NCBI GenBank assembly: GCA_023052935.1
Contig: CM041294.1
Location: 17,800,635-17,864,634, forward strand
Direction of reading: 5' to 3'
DNA length: 64,000 nt
Origin: Piezodorus guildinii
Lineage: Eukaryota; Arthropoda; Insecta; Hemiptera; Pentatomidae
Below the pieces are notes generated by a model. It saw only the letters and a program-made list of their open reading frames with translations, was not told the DNA's origin and ran no database searches. Position 1 is the first letter of the stretch; every line of letters starts with the position of its first letter. The position numbers and the translations under genes are program-made. This document shows positions 32,841 through 45,114 of the stretch, one piece after another.

Positions 32841-33721
32841 AATCATTGAGAATCAGAATGAAAGGATTAAAGCTCATTTTATTTTCCCAGAGGCATATAA
32901 CTACCGATTTATAAGTTATCATGAAATCATATCATCAGATCATAGTAAAAAAGGAATTAGTCCCGTTCAGGGGATAAGCATGAAGACAAGATCTGATGGT
33001 CCTTCCTTGAATACCAAATACTGTCGGTGGATGAAGAAATGGGCATGGTAATTACTAAATGGAGAGCTGGTGGAATGAGATTGCTATCAGCCCAAGGAAC
33101 CGTCTTCTCATTAAAAGGATTACCTTATTCACCTTCTTACTTCTACTACCAGCTGTGATTACTTATTTGTAAACCTAAAATCTGCATTTAAATGTGATCC
33201 CTCTTATTCCATCAAATTATCACACAGTATCTCATATATGACGAAGGATGAGATATAACCGATAATTATGTATTTGAAAAAATATATGTTTATCCGAATT
33301 TCACACAGTAATAAAATAAACACATCCAGTAAATGTGTGAATATGCAATAGTAAACGATGGCTTAACATACTCGTAGAAAATATTCGAAGCTCTCCTAAC
33401 CATGTATTTAGTTTCTATAAAATGAAATCCGATCTTTAATTTTCGCAGTGTCCTAGGGATCCTCATCTTTCGCTAATTTCTATGAGAAAGAAGGGTTGTT
33501 AATATCGCATCCGAGCGGTTTGGAGGCATATTTAATTTATCGGTTTAGACTTGTCTGTTTTTTTTTTTAAACTTTTTTATTTATTTTTATTTCATTTATT
33601 TGTTATGTTTTTTCAACCACAAGGGTCATTTCCCCCCTATTTCACAATTTCCATTCATTCATTCCTAATTAAAAGTTGTAATTTAAATTTTTTGAAATAT
33701 TTTTGATGATTTTAAAATTTT
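32841..33721. other. Noncoding stretch
   Basis: No gene is recognised. 32,960-33,130 is more complex than its flanks and could be unique sequence. The rest is AT-rich with T runs near 33,560. Confidence 0.4.
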
Positions 33722-33976
33722 GCGTTGTTACACATGAAATGTCCGTTTTATAGTTTCTGAAATACATAAAGAATTTTGCAGGCCTCTGTGGTTTTCTTCC
33801 GAATGTTTACATATTTAAAGCAAACAGTTACTAATCCTCTATCTTTGTATTATAAACATTAGCTTCCCAATTAATTACCCACTTTTTAGCATACCTCCAA
33901 ATATGAACATGCAAACACGCGATTTTCGAGTAATACTTTTGCATGAGTTTAAACTCGGCCATTCAGCAGCTGAGAC
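33722..33976 (+). pseudogene. mariner 5'-end fragment
   Basis: It begins with most of the mariner inverted repeat (acacatgaaatgtccg), continues through the 5' UTR and the first codons of transposase (QTRDFRVILLHEFKLGHS-type) and stops abruptly at ctgagaccaag. Same family as 13.0, 28.95 and 51.9 kb. Confidence 0.8.
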
Positions 33977-34949
33977 CAAGTTTAAGCTGTGAGCCAATCT
34001 ATATATGTTTATTTTGAATAATTAATTTTATTATAAAAAAAGTTACTGGATAACAATTTAAAAAAAAAAAATACTTTGTAGCTTAAAACATTCGGTACTC
34101 AAGTTTTAGTACCTTAAAAAATCTACTCCTTAACTTTTAGTTCTAATAAATGAAATTAGCATTAGAAATAAATAAAAATCTAATAGCTTCAGAATATTTT
34201 AAATATAAAACTTATATAGTAGATAACTCATGTTTTTGCCATTAATAATCTATAAATAATAATATCAGTCTAAAATAAATCAATATACATTTAAATATAC
34301 ATCCTACAATTATTTATAATTAATATATATTATTTCTTCTCTACAAAATAATTATACACTTGCGCACCACCGCTTTTTTCCTAGTTGATTTAGCCATAAA
34401 TTAACAAAACGTCCCAGGAAATCCACTATCCACAACAACCAGATACCGTTACCAATCGCTGCCGACATATCTCATTACACCGACTGCGTTCAAGACCCAA
34501 ATCTGCCAGTTCCAATTCAAACACAATACTCTGAACAGACCAAGAGTCTGCGAATTAGAAGTTTAGTTCTTAGTTCATGTTTTGTTTTATTGTTTTTTTT
34601 TTTTATAATGATGTATATTTTTTGTAAGATAATTACATTTTCTATATATCGGCACTATATCTTTATATTTTCTTTATATCTTTATGCAGCCTTGATAATA
34701 ACTAACATATAGGTTATTATGAAATAAATAATTTTCTTTTCTTATTTTTCCATCATTTAAATCCATCCGATGCGGGCCCAACATCAACCATTTTAATATG
34801 TACTAATTTCATGAATGTACACAACTGGCATAATTTGGCACGGTATGTGTTTCTATCACTGGTTAGAAAAAATACTATAAAGACAAAATAAAATGAAACG
34901 TTCAGTACAAGTCAATTTTATTTTCGTAGTATTTCATATTCTTTTTTAA
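33977..34949. other. AT-rich DNA without a recognised gene
   Basis: Very AT-rich to about 34,370, then a somewhat richer patch at 34,370-34,560 (cgcaccaccgc, tacaccgactgcg). No motif allows an assignment. Confidence 0.4.
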
Positions 34950-34959
34950 ATATGAGATT

Positions 34960-35248
34960 GTAGTTTATTTATTACAGGTCACTTTATGCTGATGTGGCTA
35001 ATCAGAAGATGCTACAGTGGGAGTCCTAAATTTTGCCTATCCAGGTTTTATTAGGATAGCGATCTTTAACGAGTATCTGGCATTGCACAGGCTAGGGACT
35101 ACCTTTTAACATCTCCTCCGAAGGACGGCATAAATAAGGATTTTTTACTTCAATTTAAAAATCCTAGGATCACCTGCGGGTTTAAACTCGTGACCTTTGG
35201 CATAGAAGACTGTTAAGCTAGCTACCGTGCTACAGGTGATTCCAAATT
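34960..35248 (-). mobile_element. tRNA-derived SINE, family S1, copy 1
   Basis: On the minus strand the head (right end) is tRNA-like: an A-box tagcacggtagct and a B-box-like stretch gtcacgagtttaaaccc near 35,185. The acceptor halves aatcacct/aggtgat pair. The body contains cctatccaggttttattaggatag and ctccgaaggacggcataa, shared with copies at 41.6 and 46.9 kb. The tail at the left is T-rich (A-rich on the element strand). Confidence 0.8.
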
Positions 35249-35846
35249 TTATTTAATCATATATATTTATATATTTTTTTCCTAATCTTTTTAACCAGAT
35301 GTATCTTTCTATTACTTAAATAGAGCTCAATAAAAAAAAGAAGATAAAATAGGGATTATGGTTAGAAATACTAATTGTTTGTTAAATTATGAGGTACGAA
35401 TTTCAATTTAACAGCCAAAACATAAATAAATATAATAAAAGTTAGGTGTGTTAAATTAGGGGTAAGCGATGATTCTGATAACTAGTGACCTAATTAAGAA
35501 GTATCACCTCTAGCGGTCGCAAGGGAAGATTTTTTTTTTTTCTGATAGTCCTTGGTTCTTAAACACAAACATGGAGTAGAAAATTCAAGATCCTCTAATC
35601 AAAGGAAAAGAAGAGACGAGAAAACATCATGAAGACCTCTGCTAGAGACAGCATGAAAATCACCATGTCAGGTTTTTCCACAATCAGCAGCCTCCAAATT
35701 CTATTAACTTATTCTCCTATTTGCAATAGTTAAAAATTAGTAACATACTAACCTATTGTTTCAATTTCTTCATTCAAGTTCGAATGTACAGTTTCATAAT
35801 AAAAGTTTATTCACTGGTCATTTTCCATGCAAGATTGCAAATAAAA
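35249..35846. other. Noncoding stretch
   Basis: No gene is recognised. A patch at 35,480-35,700 has slightly higher complexity. No repeat boundary was found. Confidence 0.4.
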
Positions 35847-36575
35847 AAATCTGGTGCGGGCAACACACGACTTTCACTTACCTCCATTTTTAAAATCAAT
35901 GAAAGAATATTCAAATACAGTTAGTGAATGTTAGAAAGATGTGTTTTATTAAAAAATCTATTATATTATTATCAAAAATAATCAGTTAGTTTTATCTTCT
36001 TTTCATCACTTTCTATTAACTTTTAAAAGCTTGTGTATGAGATAATATTTCTTCTAAAATCTTTAGCTTTCCAACGGTATATTATACATGTATATTACTG
36101 CTCTTATGTTCAAAAACAAAAAATTGCATTAAAAAAAATATGTTTTCTGTTTTCTCCTTTAGTTGGGTATTGAATTCATTCAATTTATATATTTACCGGT
36201 TTTTTATCAGTGGTAACAAGATAATATAGTTATTTTTATAGAATCAACAAAATTAAAGGTACTATAGGGTAAGAAAATTTAAAATATCGGCATTTAGGCC
36301 CTGTCAGACCATTTTAATCAGAATGAAACCTACATGATATCAAAGCCCATTAAATTTTACATTGATATATCGAGTTTAATCAAAATCGTAGGAACAGTTT
36401 TCGAGAAAATCGAAAAAAGGTGCAAAATGCATTGTATAAAGTGGCTCTTCTGGTAAGCTCATTTTTATGAAAAAGGTTTTGTAGCGTCTCAGGCGTGTAG
36501 TTGTCTTAAATATAAAATTTCAGTTTCATAGGACTTACCGTTTCCGCCTTCTATATATAGTAAGTGAAAGTAAAA
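35847..36575 (+). repeat. Family A interspersed repeat, most complete uninterrupted copy
   Basis: It begins aaaaaatctggtgcgggcaa and ends tatatatagtaagtgaaagt at 36,575. The terminal 12-base motifs actttcacttac and gtaagtgaaagt are inverted relative to each other. It is about 730 bp, noncoding and roughly 70% A+T. Inverted ends suggest a non-autonomous DNA element, but no clear TSD was found and the superfamily is unknown. Confidence 0.75.
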
Positions 36576-36657
36576 ATGTGTACAGACTCAGTACCACTAA
36601 AAAAAAAAAAATATAACGATTATTGAATCGGGGGCATTATAGAAGAGAATTCAGTTT

Positions 36658-36945
36658 ATGGAAACTAGATTAGCCAAGAGAGAAAGGGGTCCAGATGAAT
36701 ATCACATGTCCCTTCAGAATCCGCCTCCCCCATCACTCACCCTTTTGACTTCTCGAAGGAATATATATTTTAGCAAGAACCAGCCTCCGAGACTTTTCTG
36801 GAGCACGTCCTTCCCAATTCCCGAAGAAGAGCAATGCATTTTAGAGAGCGATGGCCAGCCCATGATTTATTATTTATTAGGGAACCAATTTTATGGCAAT
36901 CTACCTCCATCTTTCCAAACTTTAATGGCTACCATCAATGTTTGA
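36658..36945 (+). CDS. Unrecognised 95-codon open frame in unique sequence
   Basis: METRLAKRERGPDEYH... with a Pro-rich patch (NPPPPSLTLL) and FQTLMATINV at the end. The region 36,620-37,130 is more complex and less AT-rich than its family A flanks and is not repeated in the window. No splice context, poly-A signal or known motif supports it as a gene, so it may be a chance frame or an exon. A function cannot be proposed. Confidence 0.2.
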   Translation: METRLAKRERGPDEYHMSLQNPPPPSLTLLTSRRNIYFSKNQPPRLFWSTSFPIPEEEQCILESDGQPMIYYLLGNQFYGNLPPSFQTLMATINV

Positions 36946-37249
36946 TGCCAATTCAATGGCTCCAATAACCCTAATTGATTCCGCTATGGTTGCCTTTACA
37001 GCGCACTTCCTTCTGCCGTGTTGAATATTTCATCTTATTGATTGCCACTTACTTAAAACACCTGTCGGGACCGTGTCTCTTTACGAGGAATTGACTTTCA
37101 TCTGAATGAGAATACAATATAACTTTAATCATCCTATGGGATACTTAATATTAAAAGCCCTTGTCTAAAATACTTCTTAACTCGTTTGGTTTTTTAACTA
37201 ATCTTACAATGAATGCTACTTTTGATGTCTAAAAATAAACTTGAAAAAA

Positions 37250-38195
37250 TATGGTGCGGTCAACACACGGCTTTCACTTACCTCCATTTCTAAAATCAAC
37301 GAAAGGATCTCCTAATACAGTTAGAGATTAAAATACGTGAAACTATTAAAGAAATAATCAAATTGAATTTCTATAGAAACATGTGTTTTACTAAAAAACC
37401 TATTATATTATTATCTAAAATAATCAGATTTATCGGCTTTTCATTACTCTTTATTAACATTTACAAGTTTGTTTATTAGATAATATTTATTCTAAAAGCT
37501 TTAGCTTCCAACGGTATATTATACGTGTTTATTACTGTAGCTATGTTCAAAATTTAAAAAAATTGCATTAAAAAAAATAATTTTTCAGTTTTCTCCTTTA
37601 GTTAGATATTGAATTATATTCAACTTATATATTTGTGTGTTTTTCAAAGGTGGTAACAAGATAATATATTTATTTTTACAAAATTAAAGGTACTTAGTGG
37701 GCTTCAATATCATGTAGGTTTCATTCTGATTAAAATGGTCTGACAGGGCTTAAATGCTGATATTTTACACGTCATTCCTGTAATGTATCTTAAATTTCGT
37801 AGACTTTATAAAAATAAATATATTATCTTGTTATCACCGATGAAAAACACATACATATATAAGTTGAACGAATTCAATATCTATCTAAAGGAGAAAACCG
37901 AAAAATATTTTTTTAATGAATTTTTTTTGTTTTTGAACATAAGAACAGTTATATACAAGTATGATATACCGTTAGAAAGCTAAAGATTTTAGAAAAAATA
38001 TTATTTCATACACAACCTTCTGAAAGTTAATAGAGTGATGTTAAGCCGATAAAACTAACTGATTATTTTAGATAAAAATATAATAGATTTTTTTATTCTT
38101 TAATAGTTTCACGTATTTTTATCGACGAATTTGAAAATTCTTTCATTGATTTTAAAAATGGAGGTAAGTGAATGTCGTGTGTTGCCAGCACCAGA
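37250..38195. repeat. Family A palindrome (two copies head-out)
   Basis: 37,250-37,693 is family A in plus orientation (tggtgcggtcaacacacgg, ctttcacttacctcc ...). 37,697-38,195 is family A in minus orientation, ending aatggaggtaagtgaatg and cgtgtgttgccagcacca. The two form an inverted repeat with arms of about 440 bp, in which both outer ends are the same family terminus. This is either a foldback rearrangement or two insertions. Confidence 0.75.
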
Positions 38196-38829
38196 TTTTT
38201 ATCGTTGTTATAAGATTCTGTAGGTTAGGTTAGGTTATATATTTTACGGACATTCAACAGCCAAGGTTATATGTGTCCTGTTTTAACATTTATAAGATTC
38301 TGTATTTGTTAAAATACAAAAATATTCAACTAATATAGCTATTAAAGCAGTTTGAAATATGTCTCGAAGGTTATTTTTAATATGTTATAACCGCTTCGTT
38401 CTTCAACTATTAGTCAAACTGAAAGAAATATAAGATAAAAATCCAAACGGTGTAGAGGATTACATGATGGAATGGAAGGATAGGAGAGGAAAAGTTAAAA
38501 AAAAAAAGAAAAAAAAGAGAGTAGAATGAATGAGAAGAGTCGAAAGACAAACAAGAGAAGGTTTCCTAGAGCACCTTACTCTGGGTTTGTTTTACCTTTT
38601 CCTGGCTTCAATTACTGACCTTCTGTTTATCTTTTTTTTATTTCTATGTTCCTTTCTTTTATTTATACACTCGCTGTCCTCAGTAACTTTCCAAATCACA
38701 CCCTTTGTGCCATTATTGGCCGGTAGGTGGACATTTGAATATTATTCCAAATTAGAAAAGCTTTGCAACAAAAAAAGAAAGAGGCTTTTTTTTTGCCTAT
38801 ATAATCCTGTGGTAAATCTGGATACATCA

Positions 38830-38863
<34 letters not shown>

Positions 38864-38984
38864 CGAAATATTAGCATGCGTTTGTATACTATACGGAGTG
38901 ATTAGACCCCAGTAACATCCCGGTCATTCAACAAAGTAAATGTCATGAACGTGTAAATATAAATAAAGCTGCTGCATCTGTAAA
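38196..38984. other. AT-rich stretch with poly-T
   Basis: It holds a T run of about 29 bases near 38,835-38,862 and a short aggttaggttaggtta stretch near 38,223. The 114-codon plus frame (38,530-38,874) is low-complexity Phe/Leu from T runs and is not a credible gene. Confidence 0.45.
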
Positions 38985-40370
38985 TAAAATAAAGTTCATT
39001 ACTGGAGTAGTAATTATAAAACAATTACTTTCACTTCCTATATATAGTAAGAGAATGTATTGCGATCGTGAAAATTTTCGAATTGCAGTATTCAACGAAA
39101 ATACACATTTTAGGGTCCCCTGAGTCCAAATAACCAAGTCCCGCAAAAAGGTCTGTGTGTGTGTGGTAACTCCTGGGCAAAAACGGTAAGTCCTTTGAAA
39201 CTGAAATTTCATATTTAAGACAAATATACGCCCGAGACGTTAAAAAACCTTTTTCATCAAAATGAGCTTACCAGAAGAGGCACTTTATACCATGCATTTG
39301 TACCTTTTTACATTTTTTCTCAAAAACGGTTTCGACGATTTTGATTAAACTAGCTGTACCGATGTAAAATTTAATGAGCTTTAATATCATGTAGGTTTCA
39401 TTCGGATTGAAATGGTCTAACAGGGCTTAAATTAGGATATTTTATATTTTCTTTCTCTAATGTACCTTTGATTCTATAAAAATAACAATATTATCTTGTT
39501 ACCACTGATGAAAAACAGGAAAATATATAAATTGAATAAATTCTATACCCAACTTTTTTTTATTTATTTATTTTTTTTTATTCTTTTATTCGTATATATT
39601 ACAATTTGTCACAATGGGCAATAATAATATCGCTAAATGATCACATTCGTACAATATAAATAAAAAGGAAAAACAAATTACATAAAATGAAACTAAACTA
39701 AATAAACGTATACAATAACAAAATTTGTAGATAAAATAATACAAATAAATGAAGTTCAATCCCCAACTAAGGGAGAAAACTAAAAATGTTGATGCGATTT
39801 TGATTAAACCCGCTTTATCGATGTAAAATTTAATGGGCTTTAATATCATTTAGGTTTTATTTGCATTAAAATGGTTTGGCATGGCTTAAATGCCGATATT
39901 TTAAATTTTCTTTTTCTAAAGTACCTTTAATTTTGTTAATTCTATAAAAATAACTATATTATCTTGTTGACACTGATGAAAAACAGGTTCATATATAAAT
40001 TGAATGAATTCGATATCCAACTAAAGGAGAAAACAGAAAAAAATATTTGTTTAATGCAATTTTTCGTTTTCTAACATAAGAGCAGTAATATTCATGTATG
40101 ATACACCGTTGAAAAAATATTATCTCATACACTAGCTTTTCAAAGTTAATAGCGATTGATAAAAAGCCGATAAAACTAAGTAATTGTTTTAGATAATAAT
40201 ATAATATATTTTTTTAATAAAACACATGTTTCTATATAAATTCGATTTATTAATTCGTTAATAGTTTCGCGTATTTTTTTTTTATCTCGAACTGTATTTG
40301 AAAATTCTTTCATTGATTTTAAAAATGGAGGTAAGTGAAAGTCGTGTGTTGCCCACACCAGTTTTTTTCA
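38985..40370 (-). repeat. Two adjacent family A copies, minus strand
   Basis: 38,985-39,795 covers the tail two thirds (ctatatatagtaagagaatg ... ggtctgtgtgtgtg ... aacaagataata) and includes the nested LINE tail near 39,550-39,770. 39,795-40,370 restarts inside the family (tttaatgggctttaatatcat) and runs to the head (ggtaagtgaaagtcgtgtgt, ending near 40,365). The direct order of two partial copies suggests a tandem duplication or unequal exchange. Confidence 0.75.
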
Positions 40371-41611
40371 GTTTGTAAAACTCCTAACAATAACTAAATT
40401 ATTAAAAGTTGTATAAGGAAAATTATTCAAATAATATCTTTTACAAAACCTTCTAAAGCGCATTTCAAGTAGATGGGTAGGTGGAAAATTAATTATTTTG
40501 AAATAAACTTGGTTTCATCTTTTTATGCTTCTTACTTTCGATTACTAGTTAATGAATGTTTGTTATTCTACCATTTGAGTTAACCAATTTCTGAAATTGC
40601 TCAAGTGAAATTATATAAAGTGCAAAAATAGTGAAAGCTTTGAGTTCAACTGGGGTCTCTTTTCCTCCAGGTGTTCGTTAGCCTTACAGTTCCAAGTATT
40701 CCTTAGAATTCAGTATTCCAAGCATTCAGTAATTGCCTGTCGTCTATTTGGGGTATTTTACAATACCTCTGACTTCATTGTAGTCCTTCTTCTAACTCAT
40801 AAGTGCCAGGGGCAAGTTGGGAATATTTTAGTATTGAAGGAAATAGGCTTATTTTTTATACATTTAGCGAACCCTTCTGTTTTATTAATAGCATTGACCC
40901 GGAAAATAATATTCTTCTTAACAAGATATTGTCGTTTACCCAAAAATAAATCATTCTACTGAGAAAATTCTAGGAATGCTTAATGTTTTCCAGCATATGT
41001 ATTTGCTAATTAGTTGATATAATATTACCGAATTTCCTAGCCGCTCTTCCAACATTAATATATAAATCAATATGAAATTCACTTGCTCTGATATTTGAAG
41101 ATAATTAAATGAATCACGAACCGAAAGTGGTTAGAACAATGCAAAAACTTCAAAGAGGGACCTTCTTACTAAATAATTTTCAAAATTTGATGAATTCGTG
41201 GACCGGATGGACCGCGAAGAATTGGATAAATAGCAATGTGGATGTAGATATTGTACCTAGCGAGCTGGTTAATATATGGTTTACATTGTAAATAATTCAT
41301 TATCTGATTTTATTTTTTTAAATTTGATTATTGTTGTTTACATAATCATGATCAAAATATAATATGTTATGTAACGTAATTATAATTCGCGTTGTATCCC
41401 AAGACGGTACGCATTAAAATAAAATCACCCATTGCAGGATTACTGTAATGTGGAAAAAAAAAAAAAGAAACGTGGATAATTATCGAATTAGGGCATAATG
41501 AGACTTCCTGGGAAAAGTAATAGACCAGAACTATTAATATATATCACAGTAAATTAACCCTCATCGAAAAATTACATTTTTTGAATTCACATTAAATAGA
41601 ATACTAAATTA
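40371..41611. other. Noncoding stretch
   Basis: No gene is recognised. A 60-codon plus frame at 41,109-41,291 has no motif. 40,640-40,830 is C/T-rich with tcctccaggtgttcg. A run of A at 41,456-41,466 may be an old retroposon tail. Confidence 0.4.
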
Positions 41612-41614
41612 TAG

Positions 41615-41891
41615 TTTGATTATTTCGTTTAACGTCACTTTTATGCTACCATGGCTAATCGGGCGACGCTACGGTTGGAGTCCTAAATTTTGCCTATCCA
41701 GGTTTTATTAGGATAGGGTCCTTAACGAGTACCTGACATCGCACAGGCTCGGGACCACCTCTTAACGTCCCCTCCGAAGGACGGCATAACTTTACTCCCA
41801 TTAAAAAATCCTAGGGCCACCCGCAGGTTTGAACCTTCGACCTTTGGCATAGAAAGCTGTTATGCTAGCCACTACGCTATCGGTGGCCCCT
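41615..41891 (-). mobile_element. tRNA-derived SINE, family S1, copy 2 (best head)
   Basis: On the minus strand the head has acceptor ggggccacc pairing with the later gggtggccc, an A-box tagcgtagtgg and a perfect B-box ggttcaaacc near 41,830. Pol III would transcribe the element from these internal boxes. The body and T-rich left tail match copies at 34.96 and 46.9 kb. No clear TSD. Confidence 0.85.
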
Positions 41892-41954
41892 ACAAAATTA
41901 TAGAATACCTAATAATGAAATGGCAGATGAATTAAAAACAAGGATGACCGCCAC

Positions 41955-42205
41955 ACAGTGGGCAATATGACCGATTTAGGTGGACAAAACTCTGAAACTT
42001 GTCTATATTTTACCTTTGGGGTCCCAAGTTACAGGAAAAATATTTTAAAAAATTATAAGAAACAATTATAAAAACTAATTATTTTTTTTTTACAAGATTG
42101 GCGAGCGCACAGTGGTCAAACGTCAAATTTATTTGCTAAAATCTAAAACTTCCCTATATTTTACGTTTGAAGTCCCAGAATAAGGGGGAAAAAATACAAA
42201 AAATC
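41955..42205. repeat. Diverged direct duplication, about 150-bp spacing
   Basis: cacagtgggcaatatgac ... tctatattttacctttggggtcccaag (from 41,955) resembles cacagtggtcaaacgtca ... cctatattttacgtttgaagtccca (from 42,107). Similarity is about two thirds. Possibly two monomers of an old tandem repeat. Confidence 0.55.
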
Positions 42206-42399
42206 TAATTATGGCTCGGAGTTGTTAAGATCTGCTAATAGATGTATTTTATATGATTTAGGAAATACTTGAAATTATAGATTGCAAAACTTTTGATTGG
42301 GAGTTTGTTTCTGAAAAAAATTATGAATTTATAAAGCACTTTCTTCTTGACTTCGTCTGCCTCAATTTCTGTTATTATGATCGCTATTAAGACGTTTTT

Positions 42400-43330
42400 A
42401 AAAAAATATATTCGGCTGTCGGGAAAGTTCGTAGAGAAATTGGGACAACAATTAAAATTGATGAACAGCTTAAAATGTATATATTTAATCTACAATATAG
42501 TTACCACCATTAGCGATTACCCTTTCCAACGGCTTGAAAGGTCCATTATCCCCTTTTTTCAAAAATCACTATCCTTACTCCTGAAGAACAATAAAAGCTC
42601 CGTCTTGATGTCATTTTCTGAAGAGTAGGATTTCTCTTAAAGAAAATTTTCGAGCGAACAGAAAATAAGGAAATTTATTTATAGTTTGGTTTGGTGGAAG
42701 GAGCTTAAAATGTATGGATCCCTTCCAATTCCGCCAAATACTGAGCATCACCGTTCTTGGATGCAAGCCGGCCTTTGGTGTTGGGAACTACGTCGTTCCA
42801 GGCAACCTCCATGATTTTTTTCGGCTGGTGTTGATGAATCTATTTTTCGTCACCAGTAACGACTCGTTTCAAAAATGGATCCTCCACATTTTTTTTTTTT
42901 TTTCAGCAGTAAATCACAACATGGAATCCTTTCAATAAGCTCATGGAGAACCCAAACCTCGTAACGACAGACGTACCCGGTCTTCTTTAGATGATCAAAA
43001 ACGGTCGATTTGCAGGATCTTAATTCCGCAGCTATCTCACGGACAGTAATTCGTGGATTATTTGCAATGCACGTCATAATAACTTCGATGTTAAGAGTTG
43101 AACCATGGCCAGCCCGGGATAGGTCTTCCAAATTGAAATCTCCTGATCATAACCGCGAAAACCACTTCTGAACCGTGCTATCGGGAATTGAATCCCTGCC
43201 ATACGCGGCATGAATTTTTCTTGCAGTTTAGACTGCGTTTTTCCCTTCAAAAAGAACAGTCTAATACGCCGAAAATGAACGGAATGGTCACTCATGTTAA
43301 TTTGCAATAAACTACAATACTGAGCCTTAA
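42400..43330 (-). pseudogene. Second mariner family, transposase heavily decayed
   Basis: On the minus strand from 43,307: MSDHSVHFRRIRLFF, ARFRSGF, LSRAGHGSTLNIEVIMT, NNPRITVREIAAEL, STVFDHLKKTGYVCRYEVWVLHEL, the paired helix-turn-helix and linker of a mariner distinct from the METRDF family. After a T run near 42,891 the catalytic part continues with frame breaks (a VTKNRF-like block near 42,850) and ends with a FFxSKDSDFLKKGI-like C-terminus near 42,540. At least three frameshifts. Inverted repeats could not be paired, although ggctgtcgggaaagttcgta near 42,413 may be the 3' end. Confidence 0.75.
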
Positions 43331-43397
43331 TAATGAAGAATTCAGTATGTAAACATAGTTAATTCACGAGGATGGATAAAATCGATTCCTAGTGTTT

Positions 43398-43400
<3 letters not shown>

Positions 43401-43435
<35 letters not shown>

Positions 43436-43630
43436 CTTACCCTCTGGTTTATTTTCGAACAAAATACAAATACAAATATAATATGTATAGCTGTCAGATT
43501 TGTCCTTCTGTTACCCGGAGGTATTCTAAAGAGGATTGCTATATGCGCTGGATGCACTAGTAATCTTTCAAGGGCTTCTTCTAAGCCTTTATTTATCCAT
43601 TGCAAAATGGGAGGACCATTCTTCAGGGTT
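43401..43630 (-). mobile_element. 216-bp retroposon, copy 2, poly-A and 10-bp TSD
   Basis: agtgtttaaa lies at 43,391-43,400 and 43,631-43,640. The element-strand poly-A is the plus-strand T run 43,401-43,435. The body differs from the copy at 32,284-32,499 at only a few positions and starts at the same base, so the 5' end is a true element end rather than a random truncation. Confidence 0.88.
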
Positions 43631-43640
43631 AGTGTTTAAA

Positions 43641-43996
43641 TGTTTGCACGTGTGATTTATTAATTGTAACGACAAAAGTTAACATAACGGGACATTGAAT
43701 TATTTTAAAATTTAAAGGTAAATCATTTGGAATCGTTGGGATGCGAGGTCAATTTTTCCCGTTTTTTTTTTCAGATTTTCCACTGACTCTTCGGTCCTAT
43801 TGGTCGCAGCGTGATGTTATATAGCCTATAACCTTTCTCGATAAATAGACTATCTAACACAAAAAGAATATTTCAATTTGAACCAGTTGTTTCTGATATT
43901 AGCGCGTTCAAACAAACAAACTCTTTAGCTTTATAACATTAGTATAGATTACGACCATTAAATCGAATTTCATGAAAACCTTATGCCACATTATAT

Positions 43997-44053
<57 letters not shown>

Positions 44054-45110
44054 TACCTAATTGCAGCTTTTTCTTTAATAGCGAGAGTATACATACACAT
44101 GTATCTTTTTGGGAGACTTGGTTTCTTAGACCGTAATTTTCCTCATCTAAATCTACAAAGTGCATTCTTAAAGCACTCCCTAAAGGTTAACATTAATAAT
44201 GTCCCTCTTTTTCTTCAATGTTCAATATTTAGTTCTAATTCCGCTACTTGATTTATAAATTACCTTTTCAAACAACCTAGGAATTGATAGTTTATACTGA
44301 CAGAACAAGGAAGCATCGACAAAAATGATGTCACCAATATTCGGCGAAGAAATAAGGCAGGAAATAAAACTCGCATTGGTTAGAAATTGGCCGACGCCCA
44401 AAACAGATAGAGGTGTTCGGCCGCCATAAATAAAGAATGTATTCAAATAAACTTTTTTACGACCCCTTATTCCCGTGCACGGTGGATATTTTCGAACGTG
44501 GCTATCTCATCCTTCGATAGCTATAACCCACCCCTCCCGGCTTCCCTCCTTCCTATTCTCAACTAAATTCCCGACGATCGCCTTCAAAGTTTTCCCTCGG
44601 GACTTCGCGAGGAAGGCTTATTCGATAATAAGAAAGAAAACAAACTAAGTTACGAGTATAGATAAATGGCTTAAGTGGTTGGAACAACTTTATAATTTGA
44701 CCATTTGATACAAGACATATACATCCTATAAATGCAATAAAAAAGCACAGAAAACTAGTTGAGTGTCTAGTTTGGCAGTAGCAACTGATAAAAGTGAATC
44801 CTCTCATCAGTTTTTTTCTATCTTTCCCAATAAATATTGCTATGATGATGTTGGTTTGCGAAACTTTCAAGTTTTTTATTTATTTATTTCACGGTAAGAA
44901 ATTTTCTAACGTTGCAAGAAATAATTTTAAAACAGTTTCCTACTTTTTTTTTTTTTTTTTTTTTTTTTTCCTGGCGCTACGGTAAGAGAAGAAATTAAGA
45001 AGAAGAAAAAATAAATTAATTAAGAAGAAGATTCATTATTGTATATATATTTTATTGCAATTTTCTTGATGTGTAAATATTTTATGAATGTAGTAAGTAT
45101 GTTTCTGACT
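43641..45110. other. Noncoding stretch with microsatellite and a complex patch
   Basis: (TA)n lies at 43,991-44,051. 44,390-44,620 is unusually GC-rich for the window (ccgacgcccaaaacag, cacccctcccggcttccctcc, ctcgggacttcgcgagg) and not repeated here, so it may be unique host sequence. A T run of about 25 bases near 44,945-44,969 may be a retroposon tail. No gene is supported. Confidence 0.45.
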
Positions 45111-45114
45111 CGAA

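Noticed and set aside
38223..38238. aggttaggttaggtta, possible insect telomere repeat (TTAGG)n
   Set aside because: Only about three units; far too short and isolated to be telomeric.
38530..38874. 114-codon plus frame
   Set aside because: Dominated by Phe/Leu from T runs and lacks any motif; low-complexity chance frame.
41615..41891. Functional tRNA gene on the minus strand
   Set aside because: The tRNA-like part is joined to a shared SINE body found in three other places, so it is a SINE head.
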